From: Enemella dayhoffiae
Lineage (GTDB): Bacteria > Actinomycetota > Actinomycetes > Propionibacteriales > Propionibacteriaceae
Direction: 5' to 3'
NCBI RefSeq assembly: GCF_002250625.1
Contig: NZ_NMVQ01000002.1
Span: 62,001 to 126,000, forward strand
DNA length: 64,000 bases
Part shown: piece after piece, positions 53,844 to 61,993 of the stretch
Layout of the letters: each line of letters starts with the position of its first letter
Position numbering within the stretch: position 1 is the first letter of the stretch
Notes under the pieces: model-generated
Database searches by the model: none
What the model saw: only the letters and a program-made list of their open reading frames with translations
Told to the model about the DNA's origin: nothing
Program-made: the position numbers and the translations under genes

Positions 53844-55225
53844 GCCCCCACCATGTGCTGTCCGCACACCCGGATGGTCTGCCCGGTGATGGACTGGCTG
53901 GCCGGCTGGGCGAGGAAGGAGATCACCTCGGCCACATCGACCGGCAACCCGCCCTGCTGCAGCGAGTTGATCCGACGGGCGACCTCGCGGGTGGCGAACG
54001 GCATCTTCGCGGTCATCTCGGTCTCGATCAACCCCGGCGCCACCGCGTTCACGGTGATACCGCGTTCGGCGACCTCGTCGGCCAGCGCGTCCACCAGGCC
54101 GATGATCGCCGCCTTGGTGGCCGCATAGTTCGTCTGGCCTCGGTTTCCGGCGAACCCGGACTGGGAGGACAGGCAGATCACCCGACCGCCCTCACCCAGA
54201 CCGTCGGGGCCGAGCAGGGTCTGGCTCATGGTGAGGATCGACTGCAGGTTGACCGCGATCACCGCACCCCACCGGTCGGCGTCGGTGTTCACGAACAGCT
54301 TGTCGCGGGTGATCCCGGCGTTGTGCACGACGATGTCCAACCCGCCGTGCCGGCTGCGGCAGTGCTCCAGGATCTTCTGTCCGGCGTCGGGGGCGGTCAC
54401 GTCGACGGTCAGCGCGCTGCCCTTGGCGGCGTTGACCACCTTGGCCAGCACGTCGCCGGCCGCCGGCACGTCCACCCCGACGACGGTTGCGCCGTCGCGG
54501 GCGAGCACCTCGACGATCGCCGCACCGATCCCGCGGGCGGCGCCGGTGACCACGGCAACCTTGCCCTGCAAAGGTTTCTCGGCGCTGGGGTTGGGCAGCG
54601 GCGGGTTCTCGTCGATCCGGATCGGCTGGCCGTCGACGAACGCCGAGTGCCCGGAGAGCAGGAACTCCACGGTGTGCGCGACGGCCGGCAGGTTCGGCTC
54701 GTCGACACCGAGCGGGCTCGGGGCGAACACCAGGTTGGCGGTGGCGCCGGCGCGCAGCTCCTTGGCGATCGAACGGGTGATCCCGTCCAGGGCACGCTGG
54801 GTGGCCACCTCGACCGGGTCGACCAGCAGGTCCGGGTCGGTGCCGATCAGCACCACCCGGGCGTTGCGGGCGAGCCGTTTCACCGCGGGGGCGGCGATCG
54901 CGCGGAACGCCTCCAGCGAGCCGGGGTCGCGCAGCGCGGCCAGGTCGAGCACGAGGCCGCCCAGGCGCGGGGCGTCCTCGCCCGCCTCCCCGGGGGCCTC
55001 GACTGTGATCCCGTGCGCGGCCAGCATCGCCGTCACCGCGGTGGCGTAACCGCCTTCGGCGTACGCCTGTCCGGCGGGGGAGACCCCCGCGACCAGCACT
55101 GGGGAGTCACACAGGGGGGCGTCGGATTTCCAGCGACGCAGGGAAACCGGGTTGGGCAGGCCGAGCTGCTTGACCAGCAGCTTGCCGATCGGGCTGTGGG
55201 CGAACTGTGCGTAGTCGTCGCTCAT
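53840..55225 (-). CDS. fabG4: High-molecular-weight 3-oxoacyl reductase FabG4
   Basis: A 461-residue short-chain dehydrogenase with two Rossmann-like halves, as in mycobacterial FabG4. The N-terminal half (to about residue 205) is a degenerate flavodoxin-like domain. The C-terminal half has VAVVTGAARGIGAAIVEVLA for NAD(P) binding, the NAG motif in VVHNAGITRDKL, and the catalytic Ser and YxxxK in SSQSGFAGNRGQTNYAATKA. ATG at 55225 follows GAGGAGG. It interconverts 3-oxoacyl- and 3-hydroxyacyl-CoA; the thiolase lies 11 nt upstream. Confidence 0.92.
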   Translation of the reverse strand: MSDDYAQFAHSPIGKLLVKQLGLPNPVSLRRWKSDAPLCDSPVLVAGVSPAGQAYAEGGYATAVTAMLAAHGITVEAPGEAGEDAPRLGGLVLDLAALRDPGSLEAFRAIAAPAVKRLARNARVVLIGTDPDLLVDPVEVATQRALDGITRSIAKELRAGATANLVFAPSPLGVDEPNLPAVAHTVEFLLSGHSAFVDGQPIRIDENPPLPNPSAEKPLQGKVAVVTGAARGIGAAIVEVLARDGATVVGVDVPAAGDVLAKVVNAAKGSALTVDVTAPDAGQKILEHCRSRHGGLDIVVHNAGITRDKLFVNTDADRWGAVIAVNLQSILTMSQTLLGPDGLGEGGRVICLSSQSGFAGNRGQTNYAATKAAIIGLVDALADEVAERGITVNAVAPGLIETEMTAKMPFATREVARRINSLQQGGLPVDVAEVISFLAQPASQSITGQTIRVCGQHMVGA

Positions 55226-55236
55226 TGGTTGCCTCC

Positions 55237-56520
55237 TCAGGCCTCGATGATGGCCACGACGCCCTGGCCGCCGGCGGCGCAGACGGAGACCAGGCCGCGG
55301 CCCGATCCCCTCTGGTGCAGCAGCTTCGCCAGGCTGGCCACGATCCGACCGCCGGTCGCGGCGAACGGGTGACCGGCGGCCACCGAGGAGCCGTGCACGT
55401 TGAGCCGGTCGCGGTCGATCGAGCCGAGCGGGGCGTCCAGGCCGAGCCGGTCGCGGCAGAACTCCGCCGACTCCCACGCCTTCATCGTGGCCAGCGGGGT
55501 TGCGGCGAATGCCTCGTGGATCTCATAGAAGTCGAAGTCCTGAAGGGAAAGCCCGTTGCGCTCCAGCAGTCGGGCGGTGGCGTACGCCGGGGCCATCAGC
55601 AGACCCTCGGCCCCGCCGACGAAGTCGACCGCGGCGGTCTCGGCGTCCACGAACCAGGCCAGCGGGCGGAGCCGGTGCTGCTCGGCCCACTCCTCGCTGG
55701 CCAGCAGTACCGCGGAGGCGCCGTCGGTGAGCGGGGTGGAGTTGCCGGCGGTCATCGTCGCCTCGTCGCCGAGGTCCTTGCCGAAGACGGTCTTCAGTTT
55801 GGCCAGCTTCTCCACGGTGGAGTCGGGCCGGTTGTTGTTGTCGCGGTTCAGCCCCAGATAGGGGGTGACCAGATCGTCGAAGAAGCCGGAATCCCAGGCC
55901 TGGGCCAGATTCTGGTGGCTGGCGGCGGCCAGCTCGTCCTGCTCGGTGCGGCTGACGTCCCACTCGCGGGTGGTGGTCGCCATGTGCTCACCCATGCTCA
56001 GCCCGGTGCGCGCCTCGGCGGCCTGGGGGATCGCGGGGGCGAGGAAGTCCGGCCGGAAGCGGGTCAGCGCCTTGAACCGCTGGGCGGGGGTCTTGGCCCG
56101 GTTCAGCTCGAGCAGGATCGCGCGCATCCCTTCGCTGACGGCGATCGGGGCGTCCGAGGCGGTGTCGCTGCCGCCCGCGATGCCGACGTCGATCTGGCCG
56201 AGCTTGATCTTGTTGGCGATGTAGTTGGTCGCCTGCAGGCCGGTGGCGCAGGCCTGCTGCAGGTCCACTGCGGGGGTGTGCGGATCCAGCGCCGTGCCGA
56301 GCACCGACTCACGGGTCAGGTTGAAGTCGCGGCTGTGCTTCATCACCGCGCCGGCGGCGACCTCGCCGAGGCGCTCCCCGGCCAGGCCGTGGCGGGCGAC
56401 CAGCCCGTCGAGGGCGGCGGTGAGCAGATCCTGGTTGCTGGCTTTGGCGTACGCCCCGTTGGCGCGGGCGAAGGGGGTGCGGTTGCCGCCGAGGATTGCG
56501 GCGCGACGGATGGCGGTCAT
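55237..56520 (-). CDS. fadA2: Acetyl-CoA acetyltransferase (thiolase, FadA2-like)
   Basis: A 427-residue thiolase. ATG at 56520 follows ACAGGAG; longer frames upstream are non-conserved. The nucleophilic cysteine is in LQQACATGLQATNY, the catalytic histidine in VAAGHPFAATGGRI, and the second cysteine in LVSVCAAGGQGV. It cleaves 3-oxoacyl-CoA with CoA. The position beside fabG4 and opposite tetR-fadE5 equals mycobacterial fadA2. A GTATC-C-GATAC palindrome overlaps its promoter region. Confidence 0.92.
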   Translation of the reverse strand: MTAIRRAAILGGNRTPFARANGAYAKASNQDLLTAALDGLVARHGLAGERLGEVAAGAVMKHSRDFNLTRESVLGTALDPHTPAVDLQQACATGLQATNYIANKIKLGQIDVGIAGGSDTASDAPIAVSEGMRAILLELNRAKTPAQRFKALTRFRPDFLAPAIPQAAEARTGLSMGEHMATTTREWDVSRTEQDELAAASHQNLAQAWDSGFFDDLVTPYLGLNRDNNNRPDSTVEKLAKLKTVFGKDLGDEATMTAGNSTPLTDGASAVLLASEEWAEQHRLRPLAWFVDAETAAVDFVGGAEGLLMAPAYATARLLERNGLSLQDFDFYEIHEAFAATPLATMKAWESAEFCRDRLGLDAPLGSIDRDRLNVHGSSVAAGHPFAATGGRIVASLAKLLHQRGSGRGLVSVCAAGGQGVVAIIEA

Positions 56521-56562
56521 GGACACTCCTGTGGAGTCGGAGACGCTACGAACAAGGCCAAT

Positions 56563-56605
56563 GTATCCGATACTGGTGGTAGTCGAAACCCCGAGTACCT
56601 GATAT
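56563..56605. promoter_or_regulatory. Divergent fadA2/tetR control region with GTATC operators
   Basis: The 94-bp spacer contains the near-perfect palindrome GTATC-C-GATAC (56563-56573) and a weaker copy GTACCTGATAT (56595-56605). On the minus strand TACATT (56565-56560) is a likely -10 box for fadA2 and overlaps the first palindrome. On the plus strand GATATT (56601-56606) lies 8 nt before the tetR ATG and overlaps the second. A TetR repressor controlling both directions would fit. Confidence 0.55.
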
Positions 56606-56614
56606 TTTCGGGAC

Positions 56615-57274
56615 ATGGCAGGACCCGACGATGGCGCCCGGCGCGCGGCCGCCCAGACCGTGGTTGACGGTCGTGCGCGGCGCTGGGCCGAGCACAATCT
56701 GGCGCGCCGGGCGGAGCTGGTCGAGGCCGCCCTGGCGGCCATCCGCGAGCACGGGCCCGGTGTCGGGATGGACGAGATCGCGGCCCGGGCGCAGACCTCC
56801 AAACCCGTGCTGTACCGGCATTTCAGCGATCGGGGTGGTCTTTATCGGGCCGTTGCCGAGCGCGTCGACAACCGGATCGCGCGCCGGCTCGACAAGGCCC
56901 TGTCCGGGCCGGGCACCGTACGCCAGGTGCTCGCGGCCGCCGTGGAGGCGTACCTGTCGCTGACCGAGGCCGACCCGCAGGTGTACCGCTTCGTGGTCCG
57001 ACCGCCCGCCCTTGAGGGCAGCATCGCCGATCGCCAGCTGCGCGGCATCACCGACCGCGCCGCCCAGGTGCTCGCCGACTATCTGCAGCCCCAGCTGGGG
57101 CCAGAGCGGGCCCGGGTCTGGGCGGTCGCGCTGGTCGGTGCGCTGCAGGCGTCGGCCGACCGCTGGCTGACCGCTGCCGACCCGATCCCGCGCACCGAGC
57201 TGGTCGCCCAGCTCACCGACTTCGCCGCCGACGGCCTTTCCGCACACCTGGACCCGCACACCGAGGAGACCTGA
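56615..57274 (+). CDS. TetR-family transcriptional regulator
   Basis: A 219-residue repressor-type protein. The helix-turn-helix is clear: AALAAIREHGPGVGMDEIAA, ARAQTSKPVLYRHFSDRGGLYRAV. The C-terminal ligand domain is all-helical and resembles the TetR_C class found with acyl-CoA genes. It is divergent from fadA2 and its stop shares one base with the fadE5 start, so it probably controls both arms of this fatty acid block in response to an acyl-CoA. Confidence 0.92.
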   Translation: MAGPDDGARRAAAQTVVDGRARRWAEHNLARRAELVEAALAAIREHGPGVGMDEIAARAQTSKPVLYRHFSDRGGLYRAVAERVDNRIARRLDKALSGPGTVRQVLAAAVEAYLSLTEADPQVYRFVVRPPALEGSIADRQLRGITDRAAQVLADYLQPQLGPERARVWAVALVGALQASADRWLTAADPIPRTELVAQLTDFAADGLSAHLDPHTEET

Positions 57275-59205
57275 TGAGCGGCGAGCACACCGCCAACCCG
57301 CAACTGGTGGCCGGCCTGCTGGCGGCCACCGGCGGCCGCTGGGCCGAGATGCGTGACCGGTTCCGCGAGCTGGGCGACCAGGCGCCCGCGCCTCCGCGCA
57401 CCGAGCTGGGGCCGGAGGCGTACCGGGACTGGACCGACGAGGCGATGCGCTGGGTCGCCGGAACCGGCGTACCGGCGCTCGGATTTCCCGTCCAGATGGG
57501 CGGAACCGGCGACTACGGCGCGGCGGTGACCGGCTTCGAGATGCTCGGCCACGGTGACCTGTCGCTGACCGTCAAGGCCGGTGTGCACTGGGGCCTGTTC
57601 GGTGGCGCCGTCGCCAACCTGGGCACCGGACGGCACCACCACCTGGGGGCCGCGATCATCGACGCCACGCTGCCCGGTTGTTTCGCGATGACCGAGACCG
57701 GACACGGCTCCGATGTGCAGTCGCTGGAGACCACTGCGACCTTCGCCCCCGACACCGACGAGCTGGTGATCCACTCGCCGACCCCGTCGGCGCGCAAGGA
57801 CTACATCGGCGGCGCGGCCCGGAGCGCCCGGATGGCGGCGGTGTTCGCCCAGCTGGTGGTGGCCGGTGAGTCCGAGGGGGTGCACTGCGTGCTGGTCCCG
57901 ATCCGCGACGAACAGGGCAACCCGATGCCGGGGGTGACCATCTCCGACTGCGGCGGCAAGGGCGGACTGTCCGGCGTGGACAACGGGCGCATCCTGTTCG
58001 ACCGGGTGCGGGTGCCGCGCACCAACCTGCTCGGCCGCTATGGCGACATCGACGACCAGGGCCGCTATCACTCGCCGATCGAATCGCGCGGGCGGCGGTT
58101 CTTCACGATGCTCGGCACCCTGGTCCGGGGCCGGATCAGCGTCGCGGGCTCGGCCGGCTCGGCCACCCGCTCGGCGCTGGAGATCGCCACCAAATATGCC
58201 GAGCAGCGCACCCAGTTCCAGGCCCCGGGCAGCGACACCGAGATCACCCTGCTCGACTATCGCACCCACCAGCGGGCGCTGCTGCCGCGGATCGCGACGG
58301 CGTACGCGCTGATGTTCGCACAGAACGACCTGGTGTCGCGGATGCACGACGTGCAGGTGCAGACCGCCGACGGCGAGGTTTCCGAGGCCGATCAGCGTGC
58401 GGTGGAGACGATGGCGGCCGGGATCAAGGCGTACGCCACCGCCTTTGCCAACGACACCATCCAGACCTGCCGCGAGGCGTGCGGGGGAGCGGGCTATCTG
58501 ACCGCGAACCGGCTGGTCACGCTGCGCGCCGATACCGATGTGTTCGCCACCTTCGAGGGCGACAACACGGTGCTGCTGCAGCTGGTGGCGAAGTCGCTGG
58601 TGACCAGCCTGCAGCGTTCCTTCGGGGCGATGGACACCCTCGACGTGGTGCGGTTCGGCTCCCGGATGGTCGCCGAGGCGGTGGTGGAGCAGACCTCGAT
58701 CCGCGGGCTGGTGCAGCGGTTCAAAGATGTCTGGAGCGATCGGCTGCCCTACACCGAGCGGGCCGAGCAGCTGCACCTGTTCGCCGATCGGGAGACCCAC
58801 CTGCTGGAGGGGCTGGCCCGGCGGCTGCGCCGCGCCACCGCGCCGGGTGCCGATGCGTTCGCGGTGGCCAACGCGGCCCAGGATCACCTGGTCGAGGCCG
58901 CGAAGGCGCACGTGGAGCGCAACGTGCTGGAGGCGTTCGTGGCCGGGATCGAGGCGTGCCAGGACGCGGACACGCGGATCCTGCTGGAGCGGGTCTGCGA
59001 CCTGTACGCCCTGAGCGTGCTGGAGCGGCACCGGGCCTGGTATCTCGAGCACGACCGGCTCACCCCGGAGCGGTCCAAGGCGCTGATCGGCGCGGTCAAC
59101 GACCTGTGTGCCGAGCTGCGTCCGCACGCCCGCACCCTGGTCGAGGGGTTCGGCATCCCGAACCGGTGGCTGGGCACCGAGATGATGGGCGTCGAGGCGA
59201 TCTGA
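57274..59205 (+). CDS. fadE5: Acyl-CoA dehydrogenase/oxidase-type FadE5-like protein
   Basis: A 643-residue acyl-CoA dehydrogenase of the large class with an extra C-terminal helical domain. Seen are CFAMTETGHGSDVQSLETTA for flavin/substrate contact, RIATAYALMFAQNDLVSRM, and GGAGYLTANRLVTLRADTDV, FATFEGDNTVLLQLVAKSLV as in acyl-CoA oxidase-like proteins. The length and neighbours match mycobacterial FadE5, which acts on medium- to long-chain acyl-CoAs. ATG overlaps the tetR stop (TGATG). Its stop at 59205 is followed immediately by a repeat array. Confidence 0.9.
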   Translation: MSGEHTANPQLVAGLLAATGGRWAEMRDRFRELGDQAPAPPRTELGPEAYRDWTDEAMRWVAGTGVPALGFPVQMGGTGDYGAAVTGFEMLGHGDLSLTVKAGVHWGLFGGAVANLGTGRHHHLGAAIIDATLPGCFAMTETGHGSDVQSLETTATFAPDTDELVIHSPTPSARKDYIGGAARSARMAAVFAQLVVAGESEGVHCVLVPIRDEQGNPMPGVTISDCGGKGGLSGVDNGRILFDRVRVPRTNLLGRYGDIDDQGRYHSPIESRGRRFFTMLGTLVRGRISVAGSAGSATRSALEIATKYAEQRTQFQAPGSDTEITLLDYRTHQRALLPRIATAYALMFAQNDLVSRMHDVQVQTADGEVSEADQRAVETMAAGIKAYATAFANDTIQTCREACGGAGYLTANRLVTLRADTDVFATFEGDNTVLLQLVAKSLVTSLQRSFGAMDTLDVVRFGSRMVAEAVVEQTSIRGLVQRFKDVWSDRLPYTERAEQLHLFADRETHLLEGLARRLRRATAPGADAFAVANAAQDHLVEAAKAHVERNVLEAFVAGIEACQDADTRILLERVCDLYALSVLERHRAWYLEHDRLTPERSKALIGAVNDLCAELRPHARTLVEGFGIPNRWLGTEMMGVEAI

Positions 59206-59277
59206 GGCTTCGACAGGCTCAGCCGACGTGGCTTCGACAGGCTCAGCCGACGTGGCTTCGACAGGCTCAGCCGACGA
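59206..59277. repeat. Three 24-bp tandem repeats exactly between two stop codons
   Basis: The unit is GGCTTCGACAGGCTCAGCC followed by GACG and one more base, repeated at 59206-59229, 59230-59253 and 59254-59277. The array begins at the base after the fadE5 stop (59205) and ends at the base before the convergent decayed gene's stop (59278). The 19-bp core recurs once at 41615-41633. Similar GGCTTCGACAGGCTCA elements are scattered in many actinobacterial genomes, from general knowledge. Confidence 0.9.
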
Positions 59278-59782
59278 TCAGGGGGCGAAGCGCCGGTATT
59301 CGCCACCCTGCTGCGGGGAGATCTTGATGTTGGTGCCCGACTGCTGGGCCTCCAGCACCTGGTTGTTGCCGAGGTAGACCTGCATCGGCCGCGGAGCCCG
59401 CGCCCGGGCGTACGCCTTGGGCGGTGGGGTCGAAGTCGCTGCCGGGCGTACCGCTGCCGCGCAGGTGCGGCGAGTTGGAACGGACCTGGTCGATGTTGAC
59501 CTGCTCGTTGCCGGCGCAGTTGGTGGCGCTGCCCTGCAGGGCGGTCGCGTGGTCGTCATGGGCGCCGGAGAGCTCGGTCAGGCAGCGACCGACCCAGCCG
59601 ACCGCGACCGACTACATCGGGTTGCCGAAGCGGCCGATGGTGTCGGAGGTGCCGAGCACGCTCGGATCCTTCACCTCACTCAGGAACTGCTGGGTCTCCT
59701 GGCTCAGGGACTGCCCGGTCTGGCCGAGCTTCTGGGCACCGGAGCGATAGCTGTCGACGTGTGCGGAGATGTTCTCGGTCAC
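59278..59782 (-). pseudogene. Decayed EspC-like gene fused to an NlpC/P60 tail
   Basis: From GTG 59782 the frame reads an EspC-like protein close to the intact one at 61993 (QTGQSLSQETQQFLSEV, KDPSVLGTSDTIGRFGNPM) until a TAG at 59614-59612, where the intact copy has Tyr. Reading on in frame gives VAVGWVGRCLTELSGAHDDH, so only a stop has appeared. Later the frame changes and the end (about 59390-59278) encodes QVYLGNNQVLEAQQSGTNIK and GGEYRRFAP, like the last residues of an NlpC/P60 peptidoglycan hydrolase. The gene is thus a stop-containing fusion left by a deletion. Confidence 0.72.
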
Positions 59783-60193
59783 TGTTGCATCCTTCTGCGC
59801 GCCTCGCTGAGAAGTTGCTTCATGCTGGCCAGGTATTCGTCCATGCCGCGCTCGGCGCGGCGGCTCAACTCGGCCAGGTGGGCCTGCAGGGCGGTGAGGT
59901 CAGTGTCCTGCTGGTTCTGAAGGGCGGCGATCACCTGCTGGTCGTGCGCGTCCCTCGCCCGGTTGGTGGCCGTGGGGAACAGCTTCGCGATGTCCTCGGG
60001 CTCCAGGCCGAGGGCCTCCTCGCGGAGCTCGGCCGAGGCCAACCGGCCGTTGCGCACCGTCACCGAGACCCAGCCGCGATCGCTGCGTCCCTCGCCGGTG
60101 GCGGGGACGAACCGGGGTGGGTTCTCCGGGGCTCAGCCGCGGTGGAGAGCAGGTCGGACGACTCGGACAGGGCATCCGCCAGGGGTTGCTCAT
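59779..60193 (-). pseudogene. Decayed YbaB/EspL-like gene with two frameshifts
   Basis: The sequence from ATG 60193 encodes a paralogue of the 138-residue YbaB-like protein at 61990-62406, but in three frames: MSNP, then LADALSESSDLLSTAAEP, then ENPPRFVPATGEGRSDRGWV and VSVTVRNGRLASAELREEA to the end. Both shifts fall in runs of four G on the plus strand (60182-60185 and 60128-60131) where five would restore the frame; the corrected length is then 417 nt, identical to the intact paralogue. A shorter frame from 60063 (94 residues) remains open. The stop overlaps the decayed EspC-like start exactly as in the intact cassette. Confidence 0.75.
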
Positions 60194-60224
60194 GCCGCCA
60201 AGCCAGTAGGTCATCGGTCCAGAG

Positions 60225-60272
60225 CGGCCGACGATGCGGAGGGAATCCGGAAGGCTCCGGCATCGTCGGCCG
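60225..60272 (-). terminator. Long hairpin after the type VII-associated cassette
   Basis: Perfect 13-bp arms CGGCCGACGATGC (60225-60237) and GCATCGTCGGCCG (60260-60272) enclose a 22-nt loop. It lies just past the stop of the CpnT-N-like gene on the minus strand and before the decayed copy, so it most likely ends that transcript. No U-tract is present. Two GGCGTACGCC palindromes lie just beyond it. Confidence 0.6.
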
Positions 60273-60314
60273 TCCGTGGCGTACGCCTGCTTCAGGGCGA
60301 GGCGTACGCCCGGT

Positions 60315-60923
60315 TCAGGCGGTGGTGGCGCTCGGCTGCTGCAGCCGATCCGTCATCCGGACCTGATCGCCCATGGTGTCGCCGAAGACGCCGTAGGTGG
60401 GGTTCTGGCTGTCGTTCGAGGCCCCTCCCTTGCCGCCGGCGAGTTCGCCGATCACCTTGTCGATGGCCCCGTTGATAGCGGTCTTGGCCAGCGACTGGAA
60501 GACCGGGATCAGCTTCAGCGAGGCGCCGAAGGTGGATGGTGCCGCGGCGATTGCCTGCAGGGTCTTGATCATCAGCTGCACGAGCTGCACGATCGCATAG
60601 ATCTTCAGCACCAGGATGGCTCCGGCCGCCACATAGAGCACCCCGCCACCCAGCTTCAGGCCGGTGGCCAGCTTGCCGGAGTTCTTCACCGGCCCCTTCT
60701 CGGCGCCGTAGCTCTTCTTGAAGGCGCTCGCGGCGTCACCCTGGTTGGACCGGTCCAGCTGATCGCCGGCCGCCTGTCCGCGGTGGCCGGCGTCCTTGAC
60801 CGTGCCGCCCATCTCCAGCCACTTCTTGCCGTAGTCGAAGGTCTTCTGCTCGTCCCCTTCGGGCCACTTGATGCCGAGCTGGTTCAGATAGGTGACCAGC
60901 GCACCGGGCAGCATCAGACTCAT
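60315..60923 (-). CDS. CpnT-N/WXG100-like protein without a toxin domain
   Basis: A 202-residue protein. The N-terminus LPGALVTYLNQLGIKWPEGD followed by QKTFDYGKKWLEMGGTVKDA resembles the WXG100-like N-terminal domain of CpnT-type polymorphic toxins, which targets them for type VII secretion. A hydrophobic stretch (YVAAGAILVLKIYAIVQLVQ, about 107-126) and an amphipathic helix follow. The C-terminal 40 residues are polar and disordered; no toxin domain is seen. ATG 60923 overlaps the upstream EspC-like stop (ATGA). It may be a toxin delivery module that lost its tip, or a partner chaperone. Confidence 0.72.
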   Translation of the reverse strand: MSLMLPGALVTYLNQLGIKWPEGDEQKTFDYGKKWLEMGGTVKDAGHRGQAAGDQLDRSNQGDAASAFKKSYGAEKGPVKNSGKLATGLKLGGGVLYVAAGAILVLKIYAIVQLVQLMIKTLQAIAAAPSTFGASLKLIPVFQSLAKTAINGAIDKVIGELAGGKGGASNDSQNPTYGVFGDTMGDQVRMTDRLQQPSATTA

Positions 60924-61993
60924 CGGTTCGTCCCTCGGGTCGGTTCGTTGGTGTGGTGGGAGGACTGCAGGCGCTCGGCCGAGAGGGAGTCCCACACGGT
61001 CTCGTCGTCATCGTCGGTGGCCAGGTGCTGGTCGTGCGGGCCGTTGCCGGACTGCCCGCGCCGATCCTCGCGCTTGCCGCCGGCCGCGGGCGGCGGCATC
61101 ATCCCGGGGCCACCCTCGGCCCCCATCACGCCGCCGCCGGGGCGGCCGCCGAACGGGCTGGCCCCGCCCAGGTTTGGATTCAGCATCCCGGAGCGCCCAC
61201 CGGCGCCGGCGACACCGTGCCCACCGAGCCCGCCCCGACCATCGGCGTCCAGGCCGGGGGAGGAGAGGTCACCGGGGGCGAGACCGGCGGCGCTGGTGCC
61301 GTCGCCGGCGCCGACCAGGCCCGGATCGAGGTGCGAATCGCGCCCGCCGGAGCCGACCCCGTCCGGGCCGATGCCGCTGGCGTCGTCGCCGGCCAGCCGG
61401 CTCGCGTCTCGGCTCGCGTCTCGGCTCGCGTCGAGGCCGTTCGGGTCAAGGCTGGTGCGGTCGCGTCCGACGTCGGAGGGGTCGACGCCGTCGGGCCAGT
61501 CCGCGCCCGGGCGGCGGCCTCCCGGCCAGTCCGGCAACTGGTTGGTCGGGGTGGCCTCGCGCTTCGGCCAGTTCTCCAGGTCGGGGCGACCGGGTACGCC
61601 GCTGCCGCCGTTCAGCTCGGGGCTGGTCCAGCCGGTGTTGACGGCGTTGCCGCCAGCCACCTCGCGCTGGTTCAGGTGGCCGCGCTGGGTGGCCTGGGAG
61701 CCGTTCAACTGCTCGTTCTGCTCATAGCCGGTGGCACTGCGGTTCAGCGCCTGTCCGTGATCGTCGTAGGCCCCGGCCAGCTCGTTCAGGCAGCGCCCGA
61801 CCCAGCCGATCGCGACCCGGTACATCGGGTTGCCGTACTTGCCGATCGTGTCACGGGTGCCCAGCACGCTGGGGTCGTTCACCTCGCCCAGGAAGCGCTG
61901 CACCTGCTGGCTCAGCTGCTGCCCGGTGTCGGTGACCTCCTTGGACCCGCGCTTGTAGGCGTCGATGTCCGCCCGGGTGATGTTCTCGCTCAC
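60920..61993 (-). CDS. EspC-like type VII secretion protein with long disordered tail
   Basis: A 357-residue protein. Residues 1 to about 100 form an EspC/WXG100-type helical hairpin (TDTGQQLSQQVQRFLGEV, RCLNELAGAYDDHGQALNR). The remaining 250 residues are low-complexity Gly/Asp/Pro/Arg/Ser, including ASRDASRDASR repeats and Gly-Met-Pro-rich stretches, and look disordered. EspC-type proteins are secreted by ESX systems. GTG 61993 overlaps the YbaB-like stop by 4 nt. No ESX core gene (EccB-E, MycP) is present in the window. Confidence 0.75.
   Translation of the reverse strand: MSENITRADIDAYKRGSKEVTDTGQQLSQQVQRFLGEVNDPSVLGTRDTIGKYGNPMYRVAIGWVGRCLNELAGAYDDHGQALNRSATGYEQNEQLNGSQATQRGHLNQREVAGGNAVNTGWTSPELNGGSGVPGRPDLENWPKREATPTNQLPDWPGGRRPGADWPDGVDPSDVGRDRTSLDPNGLDASRDASRDASRLAGDDASGIGPDGVGSGGRDSHLDPGLVGAGDGTSAAGLAPGDLSSPGLDADGRGGLGGHGVAGAGGRSGMLNPNLGGASPFGGRPGGGVMGAEGGPGMMPPPAAGGKREDRRGQSGNGPHDQHLATDDDDETVWDSLSAERLQSSHHTNEPTRGTNR

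Noticed and set aside
59206-59277. CRISPR or attachment site at the three 24-bp repeats
   Set aside because: No spacers are present, and neither an integrase nor a tRNA end is adjacent; a dispersed short repeat explains it better.
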